64,000 nt of DNA, taken from Evansella sp041820985. GTDB lineage: Bacteria > Bacillota > Bacilli > Bacillales > Salisediminibacteriaceae. The position numbers and the translations under genes are program-made. This document shows positions 50,204-59,597 of the stretch, in pieces (the stretch's first letter is position 1; each line of letters opens with the position of its first letter). Where the stretch lies: positions 1 to 64,000 of the forward strand of contig NZ_JBGUAU010000025.1 in NCBI RefSeq assembly GCF_041820985.1, in the 5' to 3' direction. The notes below the pieces were generated by a model. It saw nothing but the letters and a program-made list of their open reading frames with translations. It was not told the origin of the DNA and did not search any database.

Positions 50204-50633
50204 GTCCGGTATGACACTTATAGAATGTTTGATTAGTATATCCATTTTCTTTCTGATCATTTCTATGATTCCCAATGTATATTCCGTTTGGAGACAAGGG
50301 GAAGAAAAGAAAATAATATACGAGGAAAAAGTGCTCTTTCTCTTACAATTACAATTGGATTTTCGTAATTCAACAGCATATTGGATTAATACAAATGAGA
50401 CAATTCTCTACTTTAGTAGACCTTCTGATAATGCTACCGTACAATATGAATTATATGAAGATAAAGTAAGAAGAAGGGTTAATAGAACAGGTCACGAAGT
50501 TTTTTTACAGCATGTTAAACGAATAAAATGGAAACAAACAGTTTCAGGTTTGTTGATAACATTAGAAGGCATAGATGGATATGTTTATGAGGATTATTTA
50601 TTTCATCCTAAATTTGTGGGGGAAATAAGATGA
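50172..50633 (+). CDS. comGF: Minor pseudopilin ComGF
   Basis: This 153-aa minor pseudopilin has the signal SESGMTLIECLISISIFFL, the Glu5 after the cleavage site present, and the ComGF-like soluble region LQLDFRNSTAYWINTNE, then FSRPSDNATVQYELYEDKV. ATG chosen is at the position overlapping comGE; the frame is open to 50130 with a poorer site. Confidence 0.88.
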   Translation: MKDVYINKRSESGMTLIECLISISIFFLIISMIPNVYSVWRQGEEKKIIYEEKVLFLLQLQLDFRNSTAYWINTNETILYFSRPSDNATVQYELYEDKVRRRVNRTGHEVFLQHVKRIKWKQTVSGLLITLEGIDGYVYEDYLFHPKFVGEIR

Positions 50634-51028
50634 ACATTGTAAAACAATCGAAAGGATATGCCTTATTAATTACCATATTTATCATGTTTCTTTTGTCTTC
50701 AACCTTTATGCATTATGTTTCCATTTATAGAATGGAAAAGTCTTTTCTTGAAATGGAGCAGGATTGGAATAATCATAATCATTTACTAATGACTGCTATG
50801 CAAGAGGTGTTATTATTAAAAGAACATGATCGCGGAAATCTAGTTGCAGGGAACATAGATTTACAAACAGGAACTGTGAATTACCAAATTGTCTCTAACT
50901 CTACAATAGAAAATACTATCTTTCTTTATGTAAAAACAAATGAAGGACAATATCGAGGCGCAAAGTTTACTTATAATAATCACACTGGTGAAATATCAAA
51001 TTGGGTTGAGGGAGCACATATAAAATGA
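50630..51028 (+). CDS. comGG: ComGG-type minor pseudopilin
   Basis: A 132-aa protein beginning KQSKGYALLITIFIMFLLSSTFMHY, a hydrophobic helix after a GY prepilin-like site without Glu5, as typical for ComGG/GspK-like tip pseudopilins. It ends in INTVEGAHIK-like residues and overlaps the shikimate kinase gene by 4 nt. Confidence 0.82.
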   Translation: MNIVKQSKGYALLITIFIMFLLSSTFMHYVSIYRMEKSFLEMEQDWNNHNHLLMTAMQEVLLLKEHDRGNLVAGNIDLQTGTVNYQIVSNSTIENTIFLYVKTNEGQYRGAKFTYNNHTGEISNWVEGAHIK

Positions 51029-51528
51029 AAAAGGATATTATTTATTTGATTGGTTTCATGGGTTCAGGAAAGACAACGATTGGTAAAGCATTTTCAGTAC
51101 TGCAAGGTTACACTTTTATAGATCTTGATGAATTTATAAAAGCAAAGCATGGAATGGAAATTCCTCAAATATTTAAAACTTTCGGAGAACAGGTTTTTCG
51201 AGAATGGGAAACTACTGCATTGAAAGAATGTAGTAAAATGGAGAAAGTGCTTATCGCTACTGGTGGAGGAATTATTGAAAATCAACGTAATTTTGATGTA
51301 ATGAATCGTAATGGAGTCATTATTTATTTAAAAGCTGATTTTGATACAATTTATGAACGAATAAAACATGATTCCAATCGGCCAATCACACAAGAAGGAT
51401 TAGAAGGTTTAAAGAAACGCTTTAATTTAAGATTACCTAAATATGAACAGGCTAAATTCACAATAGATACTGAAACTAAGTCCATTCAACAGACAGTAAG
51501 GGAGCTACAAGAAAAAATGGATGTATAA
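51025..51528 (+). CDS. aroK: Shikimate kinase AroK
   Basis: The 167-aa enzyme phosphorylates shikimate in aromatic amino-acid synthesis. P-loop GFMGSGKTTIGKA, substrate residues FIDLDEFIKAKHG and FREWE, the ATGGGII segment and lid RPITQEG are all present. It overlaps comGG by 4 nt, so it is the last gene of the comG transcript and competence induction would also raise its expression. Confidence 0.92.
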   Translation: MKKDIIYLIGFMGSGKTTIGKAFSVLQGYTFIDLDEFIKAKHGMEIPQIFKTFGEQVFREWETTALKECSKMEKVLIATGGGIIENQRNFDVMNRNGVIIYLKADFDTIYERIKHDSNRPITQEGLEGLKKRFNLRLPKYEQAKFTIDTETKSIQQTVRELQEKMDV

Positions 51529-51587
51529 GATTTATTAGTATTTGGAAAAGATAGTAAAGAGACTATTTTGAAGAGAGTGTGATTAGG

Positions 51588-51779
51588 TTGAAAACCAATG
51601 ATTACATTAAATATGTAACTCAACAGTTTGTATCCTATGTTGATCAACCACGAGATGAGAAGATTGCAAAAAGGAAAGAACGGAAAAATAGTAAAATCCC
51701 GAAATCCCAAAGTATGTTTGGGTTAATTCCTTTTGCTATATCTCAGTCAGTTAGTAAGTGGAAAAAATCTTATAAATAG
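51588..51779 (+). CDS. yqzE: Small YqzE family protein
   Basis: A 63-aa basic protein: MKTNDYIKYVTQQFVSYVDQ, then RKERKNSKIPKSQSMFGLIP, the YqzE pattern found after comGG in bacilli. The start is a TTG with AAGAGAG upstream; a GTG at 51579 is too close to that site. Function unknown. Confidence 0.82.
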   Translation: MKTNDYIKYVTQQFVSYVDQPRDEKIAKRKERKNSKIPKSQSMFGLIPFAISQSVSKWKKSYK

Positions 51780-51885
51780 TAGAAGTCATACAACAATGGT
51801 AGGTACGTATTGGATTTATCCAGTTTACGTACCTATTTTCTATATAGGAAGGCCTTCCAACCTTTGTAACCACCCTCATACGAAT

Positions 51886-52680
51886 CTATCGCAAAGGGTG
51901 GTTGTGAATATAAAATAAACCACCGTTAATAATAGAAATCTCAACTTTTGGTTCATATTGTGATTTTATAGCTTCCCTTTCTTGATAATATGATTCTGGT
52001 TTTTCATCTTCATCATCATAGAAAGCAGATAATAACTGTTCATCCTTCTTTAAACGATTCATTGCTTCCAATGCCCACGTATGATCCTCTTTTTCTATCT
52101 CATTCATTAAGTGTGCTTTCATTCGTTCTATACCAGATTTAGGTTTAATAATGGGACTTACTGTAAAACAGTAATTTGGTATTTTTTCCACGAAGTTTCG
52201 ATGAGAAATTTTATCATGCATATCACGAATCATTTCTCCTGTAATGAGGCTTAAGCCAATAGAAAAGAATTGATCTTTTTTATGGTCACACCGATATGAC
52301 ACGGAACCGTTAAGAAGAAGCCAAGGTCTAAGTGGTTCTGTTGCACCCGTGGTCTGAATTGATTCGTATAGTAGCGATTTGCTACCTAACTCTTTGGAAG
52401 TCTGGAAAATTTGATGAAGACGAGGAGAGCCAAAGTGAATAAGCTCTCCCTTTACATCTTCAGGAGCACTATTTGTGTTTGTAATTAAGGTTAGTCTCAT
52501 TGGGTTAGGTATACCGTTTATTTTTTCAAGATAGTGCCAGTAGAACGGACGATTCATTAATGCTTTATCCATGTCAATTGATAACTGTATGTGTAAGTGA
52601 CCATCTGATTCTTCAAGAATTTCACTTTCATTTTCAATAAAAAAATGCTTTATATAATCGTGAATCTCCGTTTGATTCAT
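51886..52680 (-). CDS. yqhG: YqhG family protein
   Basis: The 264-aa protein has no membrane segment. It starts MNQTEIHDYIKHFF and has the segment HLHIQLSIDMDKALMNRPFYWHYLEKINGIPNPM with the family wording of B. subtilis YqhG. It overlaps the 5' end region of the helicase-like gene upstream. ATG after AAAGGATG. Function unknown; linked to the SNF2-like partner. Confidence 0.85.
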   Translation of the reverse strand: MNQTEIHDYIKHFFIENESEILEESDGHLHIQLSIDMDKALMNRPFYWHYLEKINGIPNPMRLTLITNTNSAPEDVKGELIHFGSPRLHQIFQTSKELGSKSLLYESIQTTGATEPLRPWLLLNGSVSYRCDHKKDQFFSIGLSLITGEMIRDMHDKISHRNFVEKIPNYCFTVSPIIKPKSGIERMKAHLMNEIEKEDHTWALEAMNRLKKDEQLLSAFYDDEDEKPESYYQEREAIKSQYEPKVEISIINGGLFYIHNHPLR

Positions 52681-52696
52681 TGAATATACATCCTTT

Positions 52697-54337
52697 CTAA
52701 CGGGCAATGATGGATGATAAATTGTCCATTTTTACTCTTATTTCTCCTTCAGATTCTGAGTGAAGAAGAATATTTGATACATGTTCTTCAAGTTGGTTAT
52801 CTGCAAATTTCTCGAGAATATCGTCTAGTTTTCCAATAACCCCTTCAAAAAGACCAATCTTCTTATACAATAATTGTAAGATGTGATCTTCAATTGTACT
52901 TTGTACTGCGAAGTTATATATTTCTACGTCTTTATCTTGCCCAAGTCGATGAATTCGTCCTATTCTCTGTTCAATCCTCATAGGATTCCATGGCAAATCG
53001 TAATTGATCATCCGGTGACAGAACTGTAAATTAATCCCCTCGCCACCAGCTTCTGTAGCTATAAGAACTTGTGCCTGATCCTTAAAGAGCTGCTTCATCC
53101 AATCCTTTTTGCTTCTTTTAAATCCTCCTCTGAAAGGTACCGATCGAATTCCATGCTGTGCTAGATACCATTGTAAAAAAAGTTGTGTAGCTCGATACTC
53201 CGTAAATATGATTACTTTTTCATCGGATTGCTGAATTAGAGACAATACCTTCTCTGCTTTTGAATTGGTAGTTACAGCATTAATCTTTTCTGCAATAGAT
53301 TGCAAGTCATTCATAATGCTGGGATAACTTTGGTACTGCTCCATTAGGTTTTTTAATGTCATGAAGGCCGCTTCTCTACTGGAGCAAACTTCTCGTTGTA
53401 AGGTTAATGTTGTAAAGGAAATCCCTTGTCCAGCGTCTCCGCTGTTTCTACTGTATATGTTCTTTAATTCACTTACAGCATCATATAATTGTCTTTCTTC
53501 AGGAGTAAATGTAATTGGTACTGTTTCCACTTTCCGTTTTGGCCAATTCATACCGGAATCAGATCTTCTATTTCGAATCATCACCTTTTGAATCAATTCA
53601 TTCAACTGTTCATGGTCTTCTTCATTTTTGTATTTTTCTTCGAAGCTAGATTCATCGCCCAAATATCCTGGTTTTAATAAAGAAATTAAATGGAACACTT
53701 CACTTAATCGGTTTTGTACAGGGGTAGCAGTTAAAAGAAGACAAAATTTCTTCTTTAAACTTCGAACAAATTGATAATTTTTTGTGTTTTTGTTTTTTAA
53801 TTTATGAGCTTCATCCACGATGATAAAGTCGTAATCAATATCTTGAATAACAGAAGCGTGTGGCTCTCGTTTTGCTGTATCAATTGATGTTACAGTGATA
53901 TCCACATGCTCCCATGCAGGACGTTTTCGTTGCTCTATTGCCGGTATAAAGAATTTTTCATTTAATTCTCTGCACCATTGGGTAACGAGAGAAGCCGGAA
54001 CTAAAATTAGTACTTTTTTTACAAGACCACGTATCATATATTCTTTTAATATTAGTCCAGCTTCTATTGTTTTTCCTAAACCCACTTCATCTGCTAAAAC
54101 AGCCTTACCATTCATCTTTTCAATAACTGTTTGCGCAGTTTCATACTGGTGAGGGTAAATTGTTAAGTCGGGTAGATGCTTTGTTGCCACTAGTCCATGG
54201 AAATTTTCGATCAACTTCTTTTTTCCTGCAGTTAAAGCCATGTTGTACTTTGACCAATTCCCTAGTCCTCGGTTGTTTTCAATAGAGTCTAGAAATTGAT
54301 CTGTCCAGTCCTCATCAAACTTTATACTAGGTATCAT
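52697..54337 (-). CDS. yqhH: SNF2-family helicase-like protein YqhH
   Basis: The 546-aa DNA translocase-type ATPase has motif I ADEVGLGKTIEAGLIL, motif II IVDEAHKLKN, motif III LLLTATPVQNRLSE, and the C-terminal RecA domain with VIIFTEYRATQLFL, TEAGGEGINLQF and RIEQRIGRIHRLGQ. ATG follows AAAGGAGG. yqhG follows directly. The gene pair diverges from the gcv operon, as in B. subtilis. No role established beyond the family. Confidence 0.92.
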   Translation of the reverse strand: MIPSIKFDEDWTDQFLDSIENNRGLGNWSKYNMALTAGKKKLIENFHGLVATKHLPDLTIYPHQYETAQTVIEKMNGKAVLADEVGLGKTIEAGLILKEYMIRGLVKKVLILVPASLVTQWCRELNEKFFIPAIEQRKRPAWEHVDITVTSIDTAKREPHASVIQDIDYDFIIVDEAHKLKNKNTKNYQFVRSLKKKFCLLLTATPVQNRLSEVFHLISLLKPGYLGDESSFEEKYKNEEDHEQLNELIQKVMIRNRRSDSGMNWPKRKVETVPITFTPEERQLYDAVSELKNIYSRNSGDAGQGISFTTLTLQREVCSSREAAFMTLKNLMEQYQSYPSIMNDLQSIAEKINAVTTNSKAEKVLSLIQQSDEKVIIFTEYRATQLFLQWYLAQHGIRSVPFRGGFKRSKKDWMKQLFKDQAQVLIATEAGGEGINLQFCHRMINYDLPWNPMRIEQRIGRIHRLGQDKDVEIYNFAVQSTIEDHILQLLYKKIGLFEGVIGKLDDILEKFADNQLEEHVSNILLHSESEGEIRVKMDNLSSIIAR

Positions 54338-54597
54338 TCCCACTTCCTCCTTTCAGAAGTAAAAGCCCTTATCCTTGTAGTGTAGTCATATTTTCGTTAA
54401 TCTAAAAGAAAGAATGCAATATAATTTCGTTAAAAAGAGTTCCTTTTAGTAACAGAAACTTTGAAAAAAGAAAAAGTGTATTGCCAGGAAAAAAAGAAAA
54501 GTGGTAACATGTAAAATAGAGGATGATAATCTTTTTTAGTATGGACGTATTTGTTAACAAACATGTAAGGACTACTTAATATTGCGAATGATTTTAA

Positions 54598-54870
54598 GGG
54601 GAGAGATCGTTCTATATAGAACGACGCCGAAGGAGCAAGTGGAATTCCATGAATCTCTCAGGCAAAAAGACTCTTATTTGACGCACCTCTGGAAAGAGCT
54701 CGTTTACTCGGGCCACCCAAGGGGCAACCTTTTTTATGGCTAGACGAGATAATAGGTACTGTTTAATCTTAGTAAACTAGAAAATCGCGACACGCGATAC
54801 AATCATTAGTTGCTATCATCAAATTTAGCCTACATAAAAAAAGGAAAAACTCTCAGGTAAGAAAGACAGA
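54598..54870 (+). promoter_or_regulatory. Tandem glycine riboswitch with enlarged second aptamer
   Basis: Aptamer 1 (about 54598-54698) has GGGGAGAG, GACGCCGAAGGAGCAAG and CTCTCAGGCAAAAAGACTC, the glycine aptamer consensus. Aptamer 2 begins at CCACCCAAGGGGCAA (54712) and ends at AAACTCTCAGGTAAGAAAG (to 54864). Between those two parts are about 110 extra nt: a long stem CCTTTTTTATG/CATAAAAAAAGG plus GTTTAATCTTAGTAAAC and ATCGCGACACGCGAT hairpins. Canonical aptamers have a short hairpin there. A terminator follows, and gcvT lies downstream. Confidence 0.9.
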
Positions 54871-54912
54871 GACATGCTTATACTACATTGTAGGCATGTC
54901 TCTGTCTTTTTT
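54862..54912 (+). terminator. Riboswitch-controlled terminator before gcvT
   Basis: AGACAGAGACATGC and GCATGTCTCTGTCT form a perfect 14-bp stem with T6. Its left arm overlaps the 3' end of aptamer 2 (the aptamer's closing stem and the terminator share AAAGACAGAG), as required for glycine-activated anti-termination. Confidence 0.9.
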
Positions 54913-55015
54913 GCCTATTTTTGTGTAAAAGGAGTAATTCACGGGTTCGAATACGCTTGTCTATTTGTCATCTTTTATCATTTTATTGGTTCTTATTATT
55001 ATGGAGGTGGAACAA

Positions 55016-56113
55016 TTGTCAGGTTATAAAACGCCTTTATACGATGTTTATGCACAGTATAATGGAAAAACGATTGATTTTGGGGGATGGGACCTTCCTG
55101 TTCAATTTTCAAGTATTAAAGAAGAGCATGAAGCTGTCCGTACGAAAGCGGGATTATTTGATGTATCTCATATGGGGGAGATTGAGGTAAAAGGAAAAGA
55201 TGCATTAGCTTTCCTTCAAAAAGTCCTTACAAATAATGTCGCTAAAGTGAAAGATAATGCTTGTCAATATTCAGCGATGTGTTATGAAAATGGTGGAACA
55301 GTAGATGATCTGGTTTTGTATAAACGTGGGCAAGAGGATTATTTACTTGTTGTTAACGCCTCTAATATAGGAAAAGACTTTGAATGGTTAAAAAGTCATG
55401 TTACTAGTAATGTAGAAGTTACGAATGTTTCAAATAGTTATGCACAGATAGCAGTTCAAGGACCATTAGCCGAGAAGATTACTCAGAAACTAACATCAAC
55501 AAATTTATCTGAAATAACATTCTTTAAGTTTAAAGAGGGCGTATTGTTAGCGGACAAGAGCGTGCTCATTTCCCGAACAGGATACACGGGGGAGGATGGA
55601 TTTGAGATATATTGTAATCCGGATGATGCGATAATTCTATGGAATTCCATATTGAATGCAGGAAAAGACGAGGGAATTGTACCTTGTGGGCTAGGAGCAA
55701 GGGATACCCTTCGATTTGAAGCACGCTTACCGCTATATGGGCAAGAACTAACGAAAGACATCACTCCTATAGAAGCAGCGATTGGTTTTGCGGTAAAAAC
55801 GGATAAAGAAGAAGACTTCTTAGGGAAAGAAGTATTAAAAGAACAAAAAGAAGGTGGACCATCTCGAAAGCTTGTAGGAATTGAAATGATTGATAAAGGG
55901 ATTCCTAGAACGGATTATGAAGTGTTTAAGGATGGGGAAAAAATAGGTTTTGTTACTACTGGAACTCAATCACCTACATTAAAGAAGAATATAGGGTTAG
56001 CTATATTGAATAAGGAATTCACTGCATTAGATACAGAAGTAGAGGTACAAGTACGTAAGCGTCTTTTAAAAGCAAAGGTAGTAGCTACACCATTTTATAA
56101 GCGTTCCAATTAA
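55016..56113 (+). CDS. gcvT: Aminomethyltransferase GcvT (glycine cleavage T protein)
   Basis: This 365-aa protein transfers the methylene of the aminomethyl-H-protein to THF. The signature regions are IDFGGWDLPVQFSSIKEEHEAVR, LFDVSHMGEIEV, SRTGYTGEDGFEI and LGARDTLRFEA. Start TTG follows GGAGGTGG. The start predicted further upstream lacks a better site. First gene of gcvT-PA-PB. Confidence 0.94.
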   Translation: MSGYKTPLYDVYAQYNGKTIDFGGWDLPVQFSSIKEEHEAVRTKAGLFDVSHMGEIEVKGKDALAFLQKVLTNNVAKVKDNACQYSAMCYENGGTVDDLVLYKRGQEDYLLVVNASNIGKDFEWLKSHVTSNVEVTNVSNSYAQIAVQGPLAEKITQKLTSTNLSEITFFKFKEGVLLADKSVLISRTGYTGEDGFEIYCNPDDAIILWNSILNAGKDEGIVPCGLGARDTLRFEARLPLYGQELTKDITPIEAAIGFAVKTDKEEDFLGKEVLKEQKEGGPSRKLVGIEMIDKGIPRTDYEVFKDGEKIGFVTTGTQSPTLKKNIGLAILNKEFTALDTEVEVQVRKRLLKAKVVATPFYKRSN

Positions 56114-56148
56114 CATGCTATAAAACAAGAAAAAGGGGATGAATTATC

Positions 56149-57492
56149 GTGAAATTTCGTTACTTGCCAATGACGGAGCAAGATCAAAAAGAAATGATGG
56201 ATACAATTGGAATTGACCATATTGATGAGCTTTTTGCGGATATTCCAAAAGAAGTTCGTTTTAAAGAAGATCTGAACATAGAAGAAGCGTTAGACGAAAC
56301 AAGATTAGTGAAAGAGATGCAACGTCTTGCTGGGAAAAACCTCAATCTGAAAGAGGTTACTTCCTTTTTAGGTGCTGGAGTGTATGAACACTATATTCCT
56401 ACTGTTGTTAATCATATGTTACTACGTTCTGAGTTCTATACTGCGTATACACCATATCAACCAGAAATTTCTCAAGGTGAGTTGCAAGCAATCTTTGAAT
56501 TTCAAACGATGATTAGTGAATTAACGGGGATGGATATTGCAAATTCATCTATGTATGATGGACCTACAGCTCTTGCAGAAGCTGCGATGATGAGTGCAGG
56601 GCATACGAAAAAGAAAACTATTCTTGTATCAAAAACAGTACATCCAGAATCTAGAGCAGTGTTAAAATCAAATGCAAAGGGGCAAAACCTTACTGTTGTA
56701 GAAATTGATGAAAAAGATGGTGTTACCGATCTAGATCATCTTTCAGAACAATATGGTGACGATACTGCATGTGTTGTTGTTCAATATCCTAACTTTTTTG
56801 GAAATATTGAAGATTTATCAGCAATTGAGTCTATTGCACATAAAGGAAAAGGGTTATTCGTAGTTTCCTCTAACCCACTTAGCTTAGGCTTATTACAACC
56901 TCCAGGAAAATTTGGAGCAGATGTAGTTGTTGGAGATGTGCAACCGTTTGGTATTCCTACACAATTAGGTGGTCCTCACTGTGGATATTTCGCAGTAACT
57001 AACAAGCTAATGCGTAAAGTTCCAGGTAGATTGGTTGGTCAAACTAAAGATCAAACAGGAAAACGTGGATTTGTGTTAACGTTACAAGCAAGAGAGCAAC
57101 ATATTCGTCGTGAAAAAGCTACAAGTAATATTTGTTCTAATCAAGCACTTAATGCACTTGGTGCATCCATTGCTATGAGTGCATTAGGCAAAACTGGTGT
57201 CAAAGATATTGCTAATCAAAATATTCAAAAAGCACACTATGCAAAAGAGGAATTAAGAAAACATGGTGTAGAAGTGGTATATAGCGCACCGACTTTTAAT
57301 GAATTTGTAATCCGCCTATCAAGACCAATTAAAGAAATAAATGAAGAATTATTAGCAAAAAACATTTTAGGTGGTTATGATCTTTCTCGTGATTACTCTG
57401 ATAAAGAAAATATGATGCTAGTTGCCGTAACAGAATTACGTACAAAAGAAGAAATTGATGAGTTTGCATCAGTATTGGGGGGAGTCAAATGA
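56149..57492 (+). CDS. gcvPA: Glycine dehydrogenase subunit 1 GcvPA
   Basis: The 447-aa first half of the split glycine decarboxylase lacks the PLP lysine (present in GcvPB). Motifs: FLGAGVYEHYIPTVVNHML, YDGPTALAEAAMM, GDVQPFGIPTQLGGPHCGYF. Start GTG after AAGGGGATG. 4-nt overlap with gcvPB. Confidence 0.94.
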   Translation: MKFRYLPMTEQDQKEMMDTIGIDHIDELFADIPKEVRFKEDLNIEEALDETRLVKEMQRLAGKNLNLKEVTSFLGAGVYEHYIPTVVNHMLLRSEFYTAYTPYQPEISQGELQAIFEFQTMISELTGMDIANSSMYDGPTALAEAAMMSAGHTKKKTILVSKTVHPESRAVLKSNAKGQNLTVVEIDEKDGVTDLDHLSEQYGDDTACVVVQYPNFFGNIEDLSAIESIAHKGKGLFVVSSNPLSLGLLQPPGKFGADVVVGDVQPFGIPTQLGGPHCGYFAVTNKLMRKVPGRLVGQTKDQTGKRGFVLTLQAREQHIRREKATSNICSNQALNALGASIAMSALGKTGVKDIANQNIQKAHYAKEELRKHGVEVVYSAPTFNEFVIRLSRPIKEINEELLAKNILGGYDLSRDYSDKENMMLVAVTELRTKEEIDEFASVLGGVK

Positions 57493-58955
57493 ATATACAA
57501 CAAGATCAATCATTAATTTTCGAAATAAGTAAAGAAGGAAGAGTTGGGTACAGCTTGCCTGAACTTGATATACCAGAAATAGATATCAATGAACTTGTTC
57601 CATCACAGTTTCAACGTAAAATTGATGCAGAACTTCCTGAAGTTTCAGAACTGCAAATTGTTCGTCACTATACAGCTCTTTCTCGAAGAAACCATGGAGT
57701 GGACTCAGGTTTTTACCCTTTAGGTTCTTGTACGATGAAATATAATCCAAAAATAAATGAAGATGTAGCAAGATTTCCTGGTTTTGCTCATATTCATCCA
57801 TATCAACCAGAGTCTACACTCCAAGGTGCTTTAGAGCTAATGTATAAGTTACAAAACTCCCTAGCAGAAATTACAGGGATGGATGCAGTGACACTGCAAC
57901 CGGCAGCAGGTGCTCATGGTGAGTGGACTGGCTTGATGATGATTCGTGCATTTCACGAAGCCAATGGAGATACTCAACGTACAAAGGTTATTGTTCCTGA
58001 CTCTGCACACGGTACGAATCCAGCATCTGCAACCGTTGCAGGTTTTGATTCTATTACTGTACGTTCAAATGAAAAAGGATTAGTAGATCTAGAACACTTA
58101 CGTGAAGTAGTAGGAGAAGATACTGCAGCATTGATGTTAACGAATCCTAATACATTAGGACTTTTTGAAGAACAAATAGTGGAGATGGCTTCAATCGTTC
58201 ATGAAGCAGGTGGCAAGCTTTATTATGACGGTGCGAATTCCAATGCGATTTTAGGAATTACTCGTCCAGGAGATATGGGATTTGATGTTGTTCACTTGAA
58301 CTTGCATAAAACATTTACAACTCCACATGGAGGAGGAGGACCTGGCTCTGGTCCGGTAGGTGTGAAAGAAGAGCTTGTTCCATTTTTACCTAAACCAATG
58401 GTAGTCAAAGATGGCAATACTTATAGATTTGATTATGACATCCCTCAATCTATTGGTCGTGTAAAGCCGTATTACGGGAACTTTGGAATTAATGTAAGAG
58501 CATATACGTACATTCGTACAATGGGGCCTGTGGGCTTACGAAAAGTTTCGGAATTTGCAGTGTTAAATGCGAATTATATGTTCCGGCGTCTAGAACCGTT
58601 TTATGATGCACCATATACACAGCATTGTAAACATGAGTTCGTATTATCAGGTCGTAGACAGAAGAAACTAGGGGTTCGTACATTAGATATTGCAAAACGT
58701 TTATTAGACTTTGGCTATCATCCGCCAACGATTTACTTCCCATTAAATGTGGAAGAATGTTTGATGATTGAGCCAACTGAAACAGAATCTAAAGAAACGT
58801 TAGATGAATTTATTGATGCTATGATTCAAATTGCAAAGGAAGTTGAAGAGAACCCTGAGATCGTTCAAGAAGCACCACACAATACTGTGATCGATCGATT
58901 GGATGAAACTACTGCAGCAAGAAAGCCAATTCTACGTTATACAACAGAAGCTTAA
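57489..58955 (+). CDS. gcvPB: Glycine dehydrogenase subunit 2 GcvPB
   Basis: The 488-aa PLP-binding half of glycine decarboxylase; PLP lysine lies in DVVHLNLHKTFTTPHGGGGPG. Other blocks: YPLGSCTMKYNPK, QPAAGAHGEWTG, DSAHGTNPASA. It ends the gcv operon. Confidence 0.94.
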   Translation: MNIQQDQSLIFEISKEGRVGYSLPELDIPEIDINELVPSQFQRKIDAELPEVSELQIVRHYTALSRRNHGVDSGFYPLGSCTMKYNPKINEDVARFPGFAHIHPYQPESTLQGALELMYKLQNSLAEITGMDAVTLQPAAGAHGEWTGLMMIRAFHEANGDTQRTKVIVPDSAHGTNPASATVAGFDSITVRSNEKGLVDLEHLREVVGEDTAALMLTNPNTLGLFEEQIVEMASIVHEAGGKLYYDGANSNAILGITRPGDMGFDVVHLNLHKTFTTPHGGGGPGSGPVGVKEELVPFLPKPMVVKDGNTYRFDYDIPQSIGRVKPYYGNFGINVRAYTYIRTMGPVGLRKVSEFAVLNANYMFRRLEPFYDAPYTQHCKHEFVLSGRRQKKLGVRTLDIAKRLLDFGYHPPTIYFPLNVEECLMIEPTETESKETLDEFIDAMIQIAKEVEENPEIVQEAPHNTVIDRLDETTAARKPILRYTTEA

Positions 58956-58958
58956 TAA

Positions 58959-58993
58959 AAAAACCTCTTTCCTTAATAAGGGAAGAGGTTTTG
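58959..58993 (+). terminator. Terminator of the gcv operon
   Basis: AACCTCTTTCC and GGGAAGAGGTT stem flanked by A-run and T-rich sequence. Confidence 0.82.
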
Positions 58994-59042
58994 GTTTAAT
59001 GAAGGTAACAAAATACTTATATCTACGTCTAGTCGAACTTTT

Positions 59043-59426
59043 TTACTTTTTTACCTTGCCTGTCCACTTTCTAAATCCACCTTTAACAGTAACAATTTCT
59101 TGAACCCCACGTTTTTTACGAAGGAACTTTGCTGCTTGAATACAACGAGAACCATTTTGACAATAAATATAAACAGGCTTGTCAGGTCGCACCTCATTTA
59201 TCCGTTGGCGTAATTGGGATAATGGAATGTTACGAGCACCCAATATATAACCTGTTTTATATTCTCTATCTTCTCTTACATCGATAAGTTGTGCCTTACG
59301 ATAGTTTTGGATGAATTCCTCTTGTTCTACTGTTTTTAAATAACTAGGTTTTTTCATACGTAGAATCATGAAAATGATTAAAGCCAAAGTCAAAATAATG
59401 AGAATCCATGTCGATAATGTAGGCAT
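59043..59426 (-). CDS. yqhL: Membrane-anchored rhodanese-like protein YqhL
   Basis: The 127-aa protein has an N-terminal membrane segment (WILIILTLALIIFMIL) and one rhodanese domain with LIDVREDREYKTGYI and active-site Cys in YIYCQNGSRCIQAA. Sulfur-transfer role is likely. AGAGGAGTGG precedes the ATG. Position between gcvPB and lipM is as in B. subtilis. Confidence 0.9.
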   Translation of the reverse strand: MPTLSTWILIILTLALIIFMILRMKKPSYLKTVEQEEFIQNYRKAQLIDVREDREYKTGYILGARNIPLSQLRQRINEVRPDKPVYIYCQNGSRCIQAAKFLRKKRGVQEIVTVKGGFRKWTGKVKK

Positions 59427-59597
59427 CAGACCACTCCTCTTTCTCTATCTATTGTTTCTACTCCATTATAAATGATATACGTAAATAACAAATCATGCAA
59501 TTACTTAAAAAAGAAATATGTGAGCACTCTATTTTCATGCTCGCCATTTTTCTTGTATGATAGGTAAAGAAATACATTATTTGTGAGGTAGTGAGAT

